DNA from: Apostichopus californicus
Taxonomy: Eukaryota > Echinodermata > Holothuroidea > Aspidochirotida > Stichopodidae
Assembly: GCA_020650975.1 (NCBI GenBank)
Contig: JAIPMN010009767.1
Coordinates: 1-32,553, forward strand
Length of the DNA: 32,553 nt
Direction of reading: 5' to 3'
A model generated the notes under the pieces. That model was not told where the DNA came from, did no database searches, and saw only the letters and a list, made by a program, of their open reading frames with translations. The translations under genes and the position numbers were made by a program. The first letter of the stretch is position 1, and each line of letters begins with the position of its first letter. Below, one piece after another: positions 12,901 to 21,170 of this stretch.

Positions 12901-15900
12901 CACTGTACAGTACTGTACAGTACTCTACTTTACTGTACTTTACTGTACAGTACATGACTGCACTGTACAGTAATGTACAGAACTGTACTGTACAATACTG
13001 CACAAAGCAGAACTGTACTGTACAGTTCTGTACAGAACAGTACAGTAAAGTACTTAGTGTGATTCATGCGGCTACTCAGGCAGTAGAGTTATTTATCCCC
13101 CCCGCCCCCCTCCACTGGACTCAAATGCAGCAGATCGTATATAAATTACAATGATTTATGATATTGATTAAACTATACCCACAGCTTGTTATCCTATTAG
13201 CTCCTACAGCATTTGTTACATGTTGACATCTTCATATTCTTATTATCCAGTACAAGATGATAGCAGACCCCCGGTACTTTTCATCTTTTTAAGTTTGGCA
13301 GAGGGTGACCTTTCCTCCACTGGTAGATTACTACAGTACACAATTTTTACAGTACATCCATCCTTGTCCGTACAGTTCGGGGTAGAGAAAAACTTACACA
13401 TACTGACTTCTTTAAAGCCCTCATTAAAGTTGGAAAGAATTTTGAAGGAATCTCAATCATTCAGAAGGGAAGGCAGACAGTGAGTCGAATTTCAATCATT
13501 ACCCCTTTGATGTGCCCCCAAATGAGCACCGGCCAATCAGAAGACGAGACTCTGCTTAATCGCTCGTGGGTTCGGAAGGCACGGCGTACGGGTTCTGTTC
13601 CAGTCATGTTAATTTGCTCGATAATTAGGACGTAAAGGTTTAGTCGAGAAGATGAGGATGAACATTAAAGAATCGGGTCAAGTGAAGCGAGAGGCTCGTG
13701 CCAATCGACTGTATGAAAACTGTGTCCTTTTCCAGGGAATGCTCTGCCCGAAGGACTCTTACGGGCCCGAGGCATGTTTATAATGCAACAGATGACTGTG
13801 TTTTATTATAGTACATGGCAAAATCTGTCAGGATATTTTTCTGACTTTCTGGTCGTCTGAATGGGCAAAATTTGGTTTTAGGGAAGAATATTGCAAAATA
13901 CTGTAGCAATTATAAGAAAGACCAATACTGTATATGTACTGTATACTGTCCAGGAGAGATGTGTAGGTTTGATGAATAGAACACCAGCTTTGGGCCAGTA
14001 AAAACTCCCCTTTTCGGGTGTATCAAACAGTAGGCCTACTACTATTTTAGAGCGCTGGAGGGCTGAAGAGCAATCGGTTTTTACCCATTTGAGGGTATTT
14101 AGTTACAGTGCAATACGAATTTGATGTAAACAACTACTGCAGTCCACCGCCACACAACCTCCACAGCTGATTTTGGTCGTTCGAACAGAAATATGGTCGC
14201 CTCGTACGATCTCTTACATTCTAACTACTGTCACAAAATTTTGCCCTGCTAGTACTTACTGAACACTTACATTCTATGCAAACTATTGACAAGTAGTATA
14301 AATATATTAAAAGCCCTTCTCCTGTATAAACAGTAATAGTTTAAGGTCATCACAGTATCTGTGAAGGTCACCTTAGGAGAAGTAATTTACTGTACATGAT
14401 TTACTGTAAAAGGATTTTCTACTGACATTCAATTTGACACTTGTTGGGTAAGATAAAAATATTCCTTGGTGCAGCTATGCTTTAACTGAAATTTCTTATT
14501 TTTAAATTTGAATTTGTCTCCACTGGGGATGTGTTCATAATGTGGATTTTTAATTTTGCCAGGGGAAAAAAAATGGTCTCTTTGTCAAAGGAAATGAAAC
14601 ACAATATGGTGGTCTGTGATAATATTTTCATGGCACATACATGACCTTCAAAAATTTAATGTTCTAATATAAATCCACTTACCCTCTGGTTCACCTTTAA
14701 ATGTGATTGAGAGTTGGATTTTTCAGTTTTACTCTGATCTTAAAGTTTCTTCAAACTCCAAAATGCATTTATTTCCCCTTGGAATCTGTAGCGTCTTCCT
14801 CCAGGTTATAAATGATTTTTTATATTTAAAGTAAATTGGACAGTTTTGGCTAAATTGACATGGGGATGTCACGTGAATGTTGCCAGATACAAAATTGATC
14901 AAACATGAAAAAAAAAAATCATCTCATTATTATTTAAGTTTTTTTCTAACCCTGTAGAATATATTTTTCATCTTATGCAGTAGAAAATATGTACAGATTT
15001 GAAAAAACATGAAAATGTATACAGATTTGAAAAAACATGAAAATGTATACAGATTTTAAAAAATATGAAAAAAAAATCATCTCATTATAATTTAAGATTT
15101 TTTCTAACCCTGTAGAATCCAGTATATATGTGCAGTAGAAAGATGTATACAGCAATTCCTTTAACTAATGAATCCATTCTGCCACATATACCTTTAAGCT
15201 TTGAATCACGGTGTATGTTCAACAAGAGAACAGTAATCTTTCGAGGATGAATTGCTGTTTCTACTTGACTGTAAATAATTGTTCTTATTACTTGGGCAGC
15301 ATTTGCGAAATGTCAAAGGTGGGATATAGTACAATTTAGATATTATCTATTTCTAGAGATCCCATTACGGATTTGTTTGAAATTGAATTGAACAGTGGTT
15401 CGTGTATAAAGTGAGTAACCAAAAGAAGAGAGAGGAAAAAAAAAACGTTATGTCATGTCTGGTCGTTCATGTCCATGAGGAAGAATTGTGAGATACTACT
15501 GTTATTTATTCAAAATAATATCTTCATTCTGTTGGCTCAGGTTTTCCTTAATATTGCAGATTTGTTATGTTTAGCCTTCTACCAGTGCGGTGCATGTTGG
15601 CTTTTGTATCTGTATAGTATTTGTATATTATTGTATTTGTATACCATAGTATTGTATAGTATTTGTATAGTATAGTATAGTATTTGCATAGTATTTGTAT
15701 AGTATTTGTAACCTTGTATTTTAATTCTGATCACTTTAGCCATGTAATGTTCTCACATGATTGGATGCCCCTTAATCTAACTAGAGACCTACTGTTCATA
15801 CAAACCGCACAGTACCGTACAGTACATGACGTGGTTACAATACAATCATTTGCTCTTCATTTAATTGTTAAAAAGTTGTGAACCATTTAAATCCGACTCA

Positions 15901-17177
15901 GAAAGTTGTAGGCCCAACAATGAATTTAGTTTTGGTAAAACAACTGATTTTGTTTTTATAATAAGTTAACCCATAAACCCATTTAGCCTTCAAAGTTGTC
16001 CCAATTAAAATTGGAATTTAACATTTATATTTCATCTTTTGTTCTATTTATCTCAATCTTTCTCTCCCCCTCCCTGACCCCCTCCCATACACACACACAC
16101 ACACACACACATACATGTTTGTATTACATTCTGACCGAGGACCCCATTGTATTCTCCATTGTTCAAATCCACGTACCCTAACCTTAACAATACCCCATAC
16201 AATAGATTTCTTCCGAGGACGTGGTGACTCTTTAGAAATCACAACCGAGGACCTGGAATTCTTTTGTTCAAGTCCTCGGTCAGCTAGAAATAACAAAAGC
16301 ACACACACATGTGAACTAAAATGGTTGCAGCTACTCACTCTATTTCACCTTCAATTTTACCAAAGCAGTCTTTAAAGTCTTTCTCCTTTGAAAGTAAAAG
16401 AAATTAATTTACAACTATTTTATCTTGACACCAGTAACACCAATTTTAAATTTAGTTGGGCTTGACAGTCTTGTGCCACGTCCAGTATTAAATTCATGCG
16501 GTTGACGCAGTTTATCGAAGAAAGTATACATAGAATTTCCATCTGCTAACAGTACCATAAAGCCTTGCAAATAAAAAAGGAAAATTTCTTAGCTTTCGTC
16601 GTTTCCAAACTGCGTCAAAACTACAACCGTAAGGCCGTCGAGGAATGGAAACACTGTGGAATGTGGAGACTGATCAGTTTTGTTTGACTCGTTTTTACTC
16701 ATGCCTCGGTGAACGAGGCGTAAAGTAACGCATTACTGGTTTGTTCCGAACCTCGTAGGACATCCTGTCATATTCATGAACGAATCAGAAGATATTCAAA
16801 CTGAATGATGGGACTGCTGTCCTCTGGCGGACGTTTGATTTGCTCGGTCTCGTTGGGGAACCATCAGTGTCGTTATCGTGACAGCGTTATGGATTGAGAA
16901 ATGAATTAAAAGAGTCCCTGAACACATCATCATATTAATACATGGACGGATAATTTCTATTTGTATCAGTCCAATAGAAAAAAATTAAAAAATTCCTGGC
17001 TAGTAAGCTCTTATTAAACTTGTAGATCTACTTTCTTTTTTTGTTAATTTGGTTTGTCTTTGTTTTAAATTCTCTTTTTTTTATCTTGTTTTTTTCATCT
17101 TCCATCCACAGGGGGATGTAGAGTACGACATTCCACGGCTTCACGTCGATCTGCCAATGATTATGTGCCAAGTCTGA
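760..17177 (+). CDS. TUSC2: TUSC2 (FUS1) tumour suppressor candidate 2, complete, join(760..911,2657..2774,17112..17177)
   Basis: Three exons join into an uninterrupted 111-codon frame ending in TGA; the human protein is 110 aa. The start is chosen because it gives MGGKAS, a myristoylation-type N terminus (G2, S6) as in human FUS1, and has A at -3 and G at +4. The diagnostic core is SMYFDEDGHLAHEFY (residues 52-66), followed by a basic stretch ending RRIRRNLTPQG (about 81-91) and the C-terminal HVDLPMIM block. Each matches the human protein as I know it. TUSC2 is a small myristoylated protein reported at mitochondria, with roles in calcium handling and tumour suppression. That role is family knowledge and is not visible here. 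No signal peptide or membrane helix is seen. The next gene, AP5B1, lies downstream on the same strand. Identity is very likely; UTR limits are unknown. Confidence 0.93.
912..2656 (+). other. TUSC2: TUSC2 intron 1
   Basis: 1745-bp intron, GTAGGA...ATCAG. It holds the near-perfect palindrome at 1086-1120. Otherwise it is AT-rich sequence without a gene I can recognise; the short open frames have no coding character. Confidence 0.85.
1086..1120. repeat. 35-bp near-perfect palindrome
   Basis: Left arm 1086-1102 and right arm 1104-1120 are 17 bases each around one central G. They are complementary except for one position, which would be a G-U wobble in minus-strand RNA. The arms are AT-rich outside and CACCTTC/GAAGGTG inside. 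The loop is too tight for a typical pre-miRNA. It may be a small palindromic insertion or a cruciform. Confidence 0.7.
2657..2774 (+). CDS. TUSC2: TUSC2 coding exon 2
   Basis: Codes residues 52-90 after completing codon 51. It holds the most conserved part of the family: SMYFDEDGHLAHEFY, with an acidic DEDG turn, then a Lys/Arg-rich stretch and NLTPQ. The acceptor is TTTCATCAG|GTCAATG and the donor CAG|GTAAGG, a strong consensus. The exon ends on a codon boundary (phase 0). Confidence 0.95.
3505..3612 (-). mobile_element. LINE-like 3' tail fragment
   Basis: Read on the minus strand this ends in GGAAAAACAAATAAATAAAT, a short AAAT-repeat tail. It is preceded by a GGGAGACTTCCCTCCACTATG-type segment and AAGCTTTTAAGCTTTATGGG. 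This layout fits the 3' UTR and tail of a CR1/L2-type non-LTR retrotransposon. No reverse transcriptase sequence remains, so the class is inferred from the tail only. Confidence 0.4.
4232..4648. mobile_element. TIR element, family M, copy 1 (417 bp)
   Basis: The ends are perfect 12-bp inverted repeats, CAGGGCAAATTT (4232-4243) and AAATTTGCCCTG (4637-4648). Flanks ATACCAGT (left) and ATACAGTACCAGT (right) suggest an imperfect 8-bp target duplication. The interior is non-coding and shares several blocks with the copy at about 13859-14248, for example GTGTAGGTTTGATGAATAGA and ATTTGAGGGTATTT. It is a non-autonomous element, hAT-like if the 8-bp duplication is real. Confidence 0.65.
4728..4960 (+). 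mobile_element. tRNA-derived SINE, family A, copy 1
   Basis: It starts GGGAGTGTTAGCTCAGTGGC, an A-box-like tRNA 5' half, with a B-box-like CCCGAGTTCGAGTCAC at about 4782-4797. The body is shared with 18961-19198 and 28003-28260 (GTTGACAATTGACAATTCAT and CTAAGAGACTGACTT blocks). It ends AGGATCTAAAATACAT followed by ATACAT repeats rather than poly-A. Relative to the others it lacks about 17 bp (the CAATGAGGCTTCTTTGC segment) near 4912. Non-coding, mobilised in trans by a LINE in such families. Confidence 0.8.
5453..5575 (+). repeat. 123-nt uninterrupted polypurine tract
   Basis: Every base from 5453 to 5575 is A or G on the + strand, made of GAAAAAGG/GGAAG-like units with no fixed period. It lies directly inside the outer element end at 5405. 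Long mirror-like polypurine tracts can form triplex (H-DNA). Open frames across it, Lys/Arg/Glu-rich on + and Ser/Phe/Pro-rich on -, are low-complexity artefacts. Confidence 0.9.
5998..6103 (+). repeat. TIR-element internal block, copy 1
   Basis: Shares AATTTTCTTGTACGCT, CGCGCCAAC and TGGTGGCGCT with 7247-7353, with the same order and spacing. The CGCGCCA...TGGTGGCGC part can fold into a hairpin. The element's end is probably the minus-strand CAGGCGTGTAGC ending at 6149. Confidence 0.65.
6248..6724. mobile_element. TIR element flanked by TATGTGTGTA direct repeats
   Basis: Identical 10-bp direct repeats TATGTGTGTA lie at 6238-6247 and 6725-6734. The ends just inside are inverted: AGGCGCAGGAGCC near 6253 and, on the minus strand, AGGCGTAGGAGGC from 6724. 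The left end carries about 5 extra bases (ATCAA). A CG-rich hairpin, CGCGCGCTTCGCGCGCG, sits at about 6319-6335. Non-coding. The long identical flank is strong support for an insertion, though the true duplication may be shorter than 10 bp. Confidence 0.6.
7247..7353 (+). repeat. TIR-element internal block, copy 2
   Basis: Second copy of the 5998-6103 block (ATTTTCTTGTACGCTCCGCG, then GGTGGCGCTCCGCTTAGATA). It is followed by GCGCCCCCCGGGTTAGAAAA and the element end at 7388 (complement of CAGGGGCGTATCCAGGATTT). This copy shows the natural order block, CCCGGG run, terminus. Confidence 0.65.
9852..10304 (+). repeat. Pair of diverged direct repeats (9852-9934 and 10244-10304)
   Basis: Both contain GACAGCC(A/G)GGCT, then CTCGAT(A/T)CAGTCA and AGGTCA(A/G)TGACTG in the same order, with gaps between. 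The function is unknown. It may be an old local duplication or two copies of an unnamed repeat. Confidence 0.45.
10677..10734 (+). repeat. G-run cluster, G-quadruplex type
   Basis: On the + strand at least six runs of three or more G occur within 58 bases, separated by 1-4 bases for the first five. This meets the usual G-quadruplex pattern and would be in the sense strand of TUSC2 pre-mRNA. No other function is visible. Confidence 0.65.
11255..11388 (+). repeat. ATACAC/ATATAC-type microsatellite
   Basis: Imperfect short-unit repeat built on ATACACAT and ATCTATA, interrupted by GTGCGCTGTCGTCCGG near 11299. Low-complexity open frames rich in Tyr, Ile, His and Thr across it are artefacts. Confidence 0.75.
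11987..12300 (-). mobile_element. tRNA-derived SINE, family B, copy 1 (minus strand)
   Basis: Read on the minus strand: a tRNA-like head (about 12300-12230), then ACGTTGTGTCCTTGGGCAAG at about 12223-12200, GCACTTTATCTCCATTGCCT, a CACCCAGGTG region, and a tail ending in ATTATTATT. The same layout occurs at 24289-24596 and 26753-27105. The conserved TTGTGTCCTTGGGCAAGG centre occurs in SINEs of many invertebrates. The superfamily name was not verified. Confidence 0.75.
12821..13055. repeat. TACTG/TACAG self-complementary array
   Basis: 235 bp built almost wholly of TACTGTAC, TACAGTAC, TACTGCAC and near variants. The left part is dominated by CTGTA direct units and the right part by TACAG units and CTGTACAG palindromes, so the two halves can pair with each other. 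Frames through it are Cys/Tyr/Thr/Val repeats and not genes. Isolated TACTGTACAGTA-like motifs occur elsewhere in intron 2. Confidence 0.85.
13859..14248. mobile_element. TIR element, family M, copy 2 (about 390 bp)
   Basis: Diverged second copy of the 4232-4648 element in the same orientation. Its ends are GGGCAAAATTTGG at 13863 and AAAATTTTGCCCTG ending at 14248. Shared blocks are TGTGTAGGTTTGATGAATAG (13961 on), CCATTTGAGGGTATTTA (about 14086) and CTGATTTTGGTCG (about 14165). The left boundary is uncertain by a few bases and no clear target duplication is seen. Confidence 0.6.
14903..15155 (+). repeat. Local direct duplication with a 28-bp tandem repeat between
   Basis: A roughly 90-100-bp segment at 14903-15003 (AAAAATCATCTCATTAT, TCTAACCCTGTAGAAT, GCAGTAGAAA) recurs at 15064-15155. 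Between and overlapping them is a tandem unit of about 28 bp containing GTATACAGATTTGAAAAAAC, at about 14990-15060. The pattern suggests slippage-driven local expansion. Confidence 0.75.
15604..15711 (+). repeat. GTATAGTATTT minisatellite
   Basis: Imperfect tandem copies of TTGTATAGTA/GTATAGTATTT. The unit is about 11 bp with 5-bp GTATA sub-repeats. Low-complexity frames here are not genes. Confidence 0.8.
16088..16110 (+). repeat. (CA)n microsatellite
   Basis: An uninterrupted AC/CA dinucleotide run of about 23 bases inside TUSC2 intron 2. Confidence 0.9.
16502..16618. repeat. Segment bounded by 12-bp perfect inverted repeats
   Basis: TTGACGCAGTTT at 16502-16513 and AAACTGCGTCAA at 16607-16618 enclose 93 bp. 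No target duplication flanks them. It could be a very small TIR element or a chance or functional inverted repeat in a less AT-rich, possibly conserved region. Confidence 0.5.
17112..17177 (+). CDS. TUSC2: TUSC2 coding exon 3 (last) with stop
   Basis: A 66-bp terminal coding exon giving GDVEYDIPRLHVDLPMIMCQV and TGA. It aligns with the human C terminus (the RIHVDFPVILYEV region). The acceptor is CCATCCACAG| after a very T-rich tract (about 17033-17100). It was too short to appear as an ordinary ORF and was found by looking for the missing C terminus. It lies 14.3 kb from exon 2, so an earlier alternative last exon cannot be excluded, but I found none. Confidence 0.92.
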   Translation, partial: GDVEYDIPRLHVDLPMIMCQV

Positions 17178-18141
17178 TGACAGAGCTACTCGATTATGCA
17201 ATACCCACGGGGCTGCGTTAGATACCGAAACAGACACCTCCCGTCTCGTGAGGATGAAGATGGATTAGTGTTCTCTGCTCAAGATGGGGGTTTCCGCCTC
17301 GTAAAGAGATGATCTCAATCAATGATGCAAAGTATCAGTCCTACGGAGTACAAGAAACGCATCGCCCTCGTGTCTGGAGGGAGCAAGAAGATGCCCTCGC
17401 AATGTGTGAAGACAAGTTATGTATCGTAAAATACCATCTGGATGGAGGGAGGTGGGGGGGGGGGGGAGGTTTGCAGATAGAAATGGATTTACTTTGCTCC
17501 TGGCTTACCTGTCTGTCCACAACCTTTGCACTCTCATTCTACCTTGGCAAAAACAGTAACCATTGCTGCATTAAGATGTGCAATTCATTCTTCTTTGTCA
17601 ATCCTTTATCCTTAGATTCTTAAAAAGAAATCCTTAAATCTAAAAATGTGTTAAATCATCTAGCTTAAAGAAGTGTGTATGAAATAATGTCACCAAAGTA
17701 TGCTTGGAGCAGGGGGATGGGGACAGTTAAGGCAGGATGCAATCGGTGGAAAATATTACTTTCATCAGTTGTGTTCTGGGTGTTATAAGCTAATTATCAA
17801 CTGGATAATTAGTGATCAGTACAGAATGCATATCCCCATCAAGGGAAACTTAATACATCGTTATAGCAGAACTACACAAACTTAGACATGTCCACCATCT
17901 GCTCATGAGTATATGTATATATGTATATGTAATATATATTCACACATACTCATATCTACATGTTCCTTATATGTATCTTTATGTATTATAAAGGCTACGT
18001 AGTTTTGTATCTTATGGATAGTGCTGCATTTTCTGCAGAATGTGTGTTCTCTTCACTAAGATACATGAGATAGAATAATGACTGACGTAACTCTATTTTG
18101 ACAATGCTGTCTATAAACTAGAGATGTCCACGTAAGAATGT

Positions 18142-18333
18142 CATTGTAGTTGTCCATGTCCACCTTAGTATTTGAATCTGTGTATCAGTTTTTTTCCACT
18201 AAATTAGTGTGATTCTTGAACCTGAAGAAAGCCCTGAATGCTAAGACATTGTAGTTGTCCAAGTCCACCTTAGTATTTGAATCTGTGTATCAGTTGGTTT
18301 CTTACTACGTGTAATTCTTAAACCTGAAGGTAA
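18142..18333 (+). repeat. Two-copy direct repeat, period 105 bp
   Basis: CATTGTAGTTGTCCATGTCC at 18142 and CATTGTAGTTGTCCAAGTCC at 18247 are each followed by CACCTTAGTATTTGAATCTG, TGTATCAGTT, and later AATTCTTAAACCTGAAG-type sequence. It lies about 1 kb after the TUSC2 stop and may fall in its 3' UTR. Confidence 0.8.
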
Positions 18334-18509
18334 CCATGATTTGAAGTTGCAGGATTAAGAAAGTTTTTGTATGTATGTAAATTTGTATTACTATATCATT
18401 TGAGTGGTGGTGCTTCAAAGTTTTAAGTTCACGAAGTTGAAATGTTTGTATATTATGCTGAAGACATGACTTTACTGTGTGTGATCTCTATATTGAAAGT
18501 GTAAAGTGT

Positions 18510-18515
18510 ATTAAA
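18510..18515 (+). terminator. TUSC2: Candidate TUSC2 poly(A) signal ATTAAA
   Basis: The first canonical-variant signal I noticed after the stop codon is ATTAAA here, giving a 3' UTR of roughly 1.35 kb. AATAAA also occurs at 19617-19622 and 19649-19654. No cleavage evidence is available, so the choice is a guess. Confidence 0.25.
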
Positions 18516-18740
18516 GTAATGTAAATTGTAAGTTTGTATACATTTGATGTAAGTAGATTTAATGAATGTGAATTATTAGTTATAGTTACATCATTCGTGA
18601 ACAGTATTACATGATGAAGGTGAATTTTTGGTAACTTTATTAACTTGTGACATCACAACTGATCAATATATTTTTTCTGTTACCTTTAGGTTTTAAGATG
18701 GGTCATATGAGATAATATTAATAACTATTTCTATGAAATA

Positions 18741-19745
18741 TTTCAGAGAGTAACTGCTATCATCAATATTCTTAATGATGATAGATTTCATCCTATTCAT
18801 ACTTTACTCACACTTTTCTTATATTTTCTTTTTTCTGTGGCTGACGAGTTTCATTATAATGATTATCAGTTAATTTCTTTATATTCTTTGTTAGATTTCA
18901 GGAAGTAACTACTATCATCAATTGAAAAGTATGATGATTCTAAAGCGTGTCCATTCATACTTGTATGTATTTTAGATCCTCTTGCAAGCAGGAACTCGCG
19001 AAGAAGCCATCATTGGCTTATCAAAGCCGCAAACTGTCCGAAGTCAGTCTCTTAGATTCATATTTTTACGTCCATGATTATGAATTGTCAATTGTCAACA
19101 ACTCTGTCACTGGACGACATACATTAATCTTGGAGTGACTCGAACTCGGGACCTTATGATTAAAAGGCACCGGCGTTAACAGCTGAGCTGACACTCCCTT
19201 TACACACACTTTTCTTTACTTTCTTTCTTCTGTGGCTGACGGTGTTAATTATAAGGATTATCAATTAATTACTTTATATTCTTTGTTAGATTTGAGGAAG
19301 TAACTACTATCATCAATTGAAAAGTATGATGATTCTAAATCTTGTCCACTCATACTATAACTGCACTTCCTTTAATATTCTTTCTTATGTGGCCGGTCAC
19401 AACCCAGACCGACCAATTTGATAATTTTGGATGATCAATTCTACTTATCTTAACAATTCTATGTTGATATCAGGGAATAACCAGCTCTCATTAATAAGTC
19501 TGATGGTTCAAGAGTTTGTTCTATTCATACTTTTAGTACAATTTCTTTTTATTTTTATGCTTCCTGCGGCTGTTCACAGTCTAGACCGACCAAGCTTTGG
19601 TTAGCTTTAAAATTGTAATAAATAATCAAGCCCATCCATCAAACATAGAATAAAATTTCCTGTTATCAGTATTCCTGATATTTTTTTTGTTTTTGACCCA
19701 GATTGACCGAACAATTATTATTCAAATACTATTAACTTTATTAGA
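18741..19745 (+). repeat. Tandem array of about 155-bp units, interrupted by a SINE
   Basis: Units begin near 18741, 18896, 19291 and, more diverged, near 19468 and 19660. Shared blocks are TAACTACTATCATCAATTGA, TTCATACTT, TCTTCTGTGGCTGACG and ATTCTTTGTTAGATTT. TAACT anchors at 18751, 18906 and 19301 are 155 and 395 bp apart. Subtracting the 238-bp SINE at 18961-19198 leaves about 157, so the SINE inserted after the array formed. Units 3-5 also carry (A/G)ACCGACC-like motifs. Confidence 0.75.
18961..19198 (-). mobile_element. tRNA-derived SINE, family A, copy 2 (minus strand)
   Basis: Reverse complement of the 4728-4960 element. The head GGGAGTGTCAGCTCAGCTGT reads from 19198 leftward, the B-box-like CCCGAGTTCGAGTCAC lies near 19145, and the tail AGGATCTAAAATACATACA ends at 18961. 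It sits inside one unit of the 155-bp tandem array. It retains the segment missing from copy 1. No convincing target duplication is seen beyond CTT. Confidence 0.8.
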
Positions 19746-20845
19746 TATCTTATGGATTCTACAAAATGGGAAATGAAGTACAAACCGACAGCTGTGGAAA
19801 TATTCCATTTGATAAGCACTGTACCGGACTTTCCTTTTCCTTGCTATAACATTTTTGATTTTTCAAGTACCACAAGCAGAGTTTACAACAATCTGGATCA
19901 AGCTTTATTGGTTATTAAAATATTGTACAGGTTGTATTGTAAACCATACTAATACCTAAAGTCATACATTCAGTATGTCCATGCAACATATCTGCTTTAA
20001 TGACTTTTGATAATGTTTATAATATTTCAAATGCTTGAAACAGTTGACATTGTTGATATCCAATGCATTTCCCCGATACAAACATCAGCAAAACCCCTGT
20101 TTCGAATTTTTAAGGTTAAGAAATGTATTTCTCGTAGATAATGAAACTATAAACAAATGTATATATGAACAAGACAAAGAATGGCTAAATAACTTACGCA
20201 TTCATGTCAGGTATAACCTTTCGAAATTGTTTTATCCAAACTGTAACTGTTGCAACTCCTGGAACTGACAGGCATTTAACAAAAACATGTGTATCTGATT
20301 AACGTGCTGTACCTTGATAGTTACTGACATGAAAGTATCATTTGCATTTGAATAGGCAAGATATTTACATAACTCTCGTCATGTTACATGGAAAAGCATC
20401 ATATATGTAGCTTTTCCTACATGCCTGTATCGACTCTCAAAAATTTCATTCTTGATTGTTTTTATGTGTGATTTTGCCTTGATTTTAGTATTTGTTTTTT
20501 CGTACTAAACCAATATGAAAATCCCACTGATGACACCATTGTTCACAAATGTGACTCATTGATTTCTAATACAAATAATAGACAAAATGTTGAGTATCTC
20601 GAACATGGGTACAATTTGATTATTGCACGTGGTGAATACTATTAATGGAAATACAGTCTAGGGGATACAATATTGTTGACAATAGTTGAAAATAAAAACA
20701 GTATAAGTTGGTCAATTGCAATTATATGGTTTGCATAATATTTGACAGCAATAAAATTGCAAGAAACTGACTGTGTAGACATCACTGGTCTAACAGTAAG
20801 CTTTGGTGTACACAGTTCAGTGAGTACATTATATATCCTGTATAT

Positions 20846-21170
20846 CAAGGTTTCCCTAACTTCATACCCCCATGAACCCCCTGTGGATGTCAGAGTTGTC
20901 CACGAACCCCCAACTTTTCGAGACACGATCTGAGTCATTATTATACTATAATACGCATAACAGTGCTTCTTAAAATATCAAGTTCATAGTGTAATATTGT
21001 AGAGTTTGTCGATATGTACGACTTTTGTACATTACTAAATTATATGATATATCAGATTTTAGTTCAACAAAAAGTACTCTAGTTTTGACTTTCAGAAACG
21101 TCTCACGAACCCCCTGGGATGGACTCATGCACCCCTTGGGGGTTCATGCACCCCAGTTAGGGAACCCCTG
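20846..21170. mobile_element. hAT-like non-autonomous element (325 bp) with 8-bp target duplication
   Basis: The flanks are identical 8-mers CTGTATAT at 20838-20845 and 21171-21178. The ends are inverted: CAAGGTTTCCCTAACT (start) and, reversed, CAGGGGTTCCCTAACT (from 21170). Subterminal CCCCCATGAACCCC and GGGGGTTCATGCACCCC repeats follow on both sides. The 8-bp duplication and CA(G/A)GG ends fit the hAT superfamily. The 325 bp contain no transposase frame. Confidence 0.85.

Larger units (their letters stand above)
2775..17111 (+). other. TUSC2: TUSC2 intron 2 (14.3 kb, repeat-rich)
   Basis: A GTAAGG...CCACAG intron of 14,337 bp. Most recognisable content is repeats listed separately. Stretches 2775-3500, 7390-9850, 10310-11250 and 12310-12820 show AT-rich single-copy-looking DNA with short C, G and A runs but no gene, RNA or element I can name. 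13480-13790 and 16480-16900 are less AT-rich than their surroundings and could be conserved non-coding sequence. Confidence 0.85.

Noticed and set aside
12806..13154. Cys/Tyr/Val-rich repeat proteins on both strands
   Set aside because: These frames are the TACTG/TACAG array read in triplets, equally open on both strands.
13480..13790. Hidden promoter or snRNA gene in the GC-richer block with GGCCAATCAG
   Set aside because: A CCAAT-like word occurs at about 13524-13533, but no snRNA or coding start could be matched, so it is only noted as a possible conserved non-coding region.
20035..20268. 77-codon frame between the two genes
   Set aside because: No recognised similarity, AT-rich codons, and no partner exons. 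Treated as chance.
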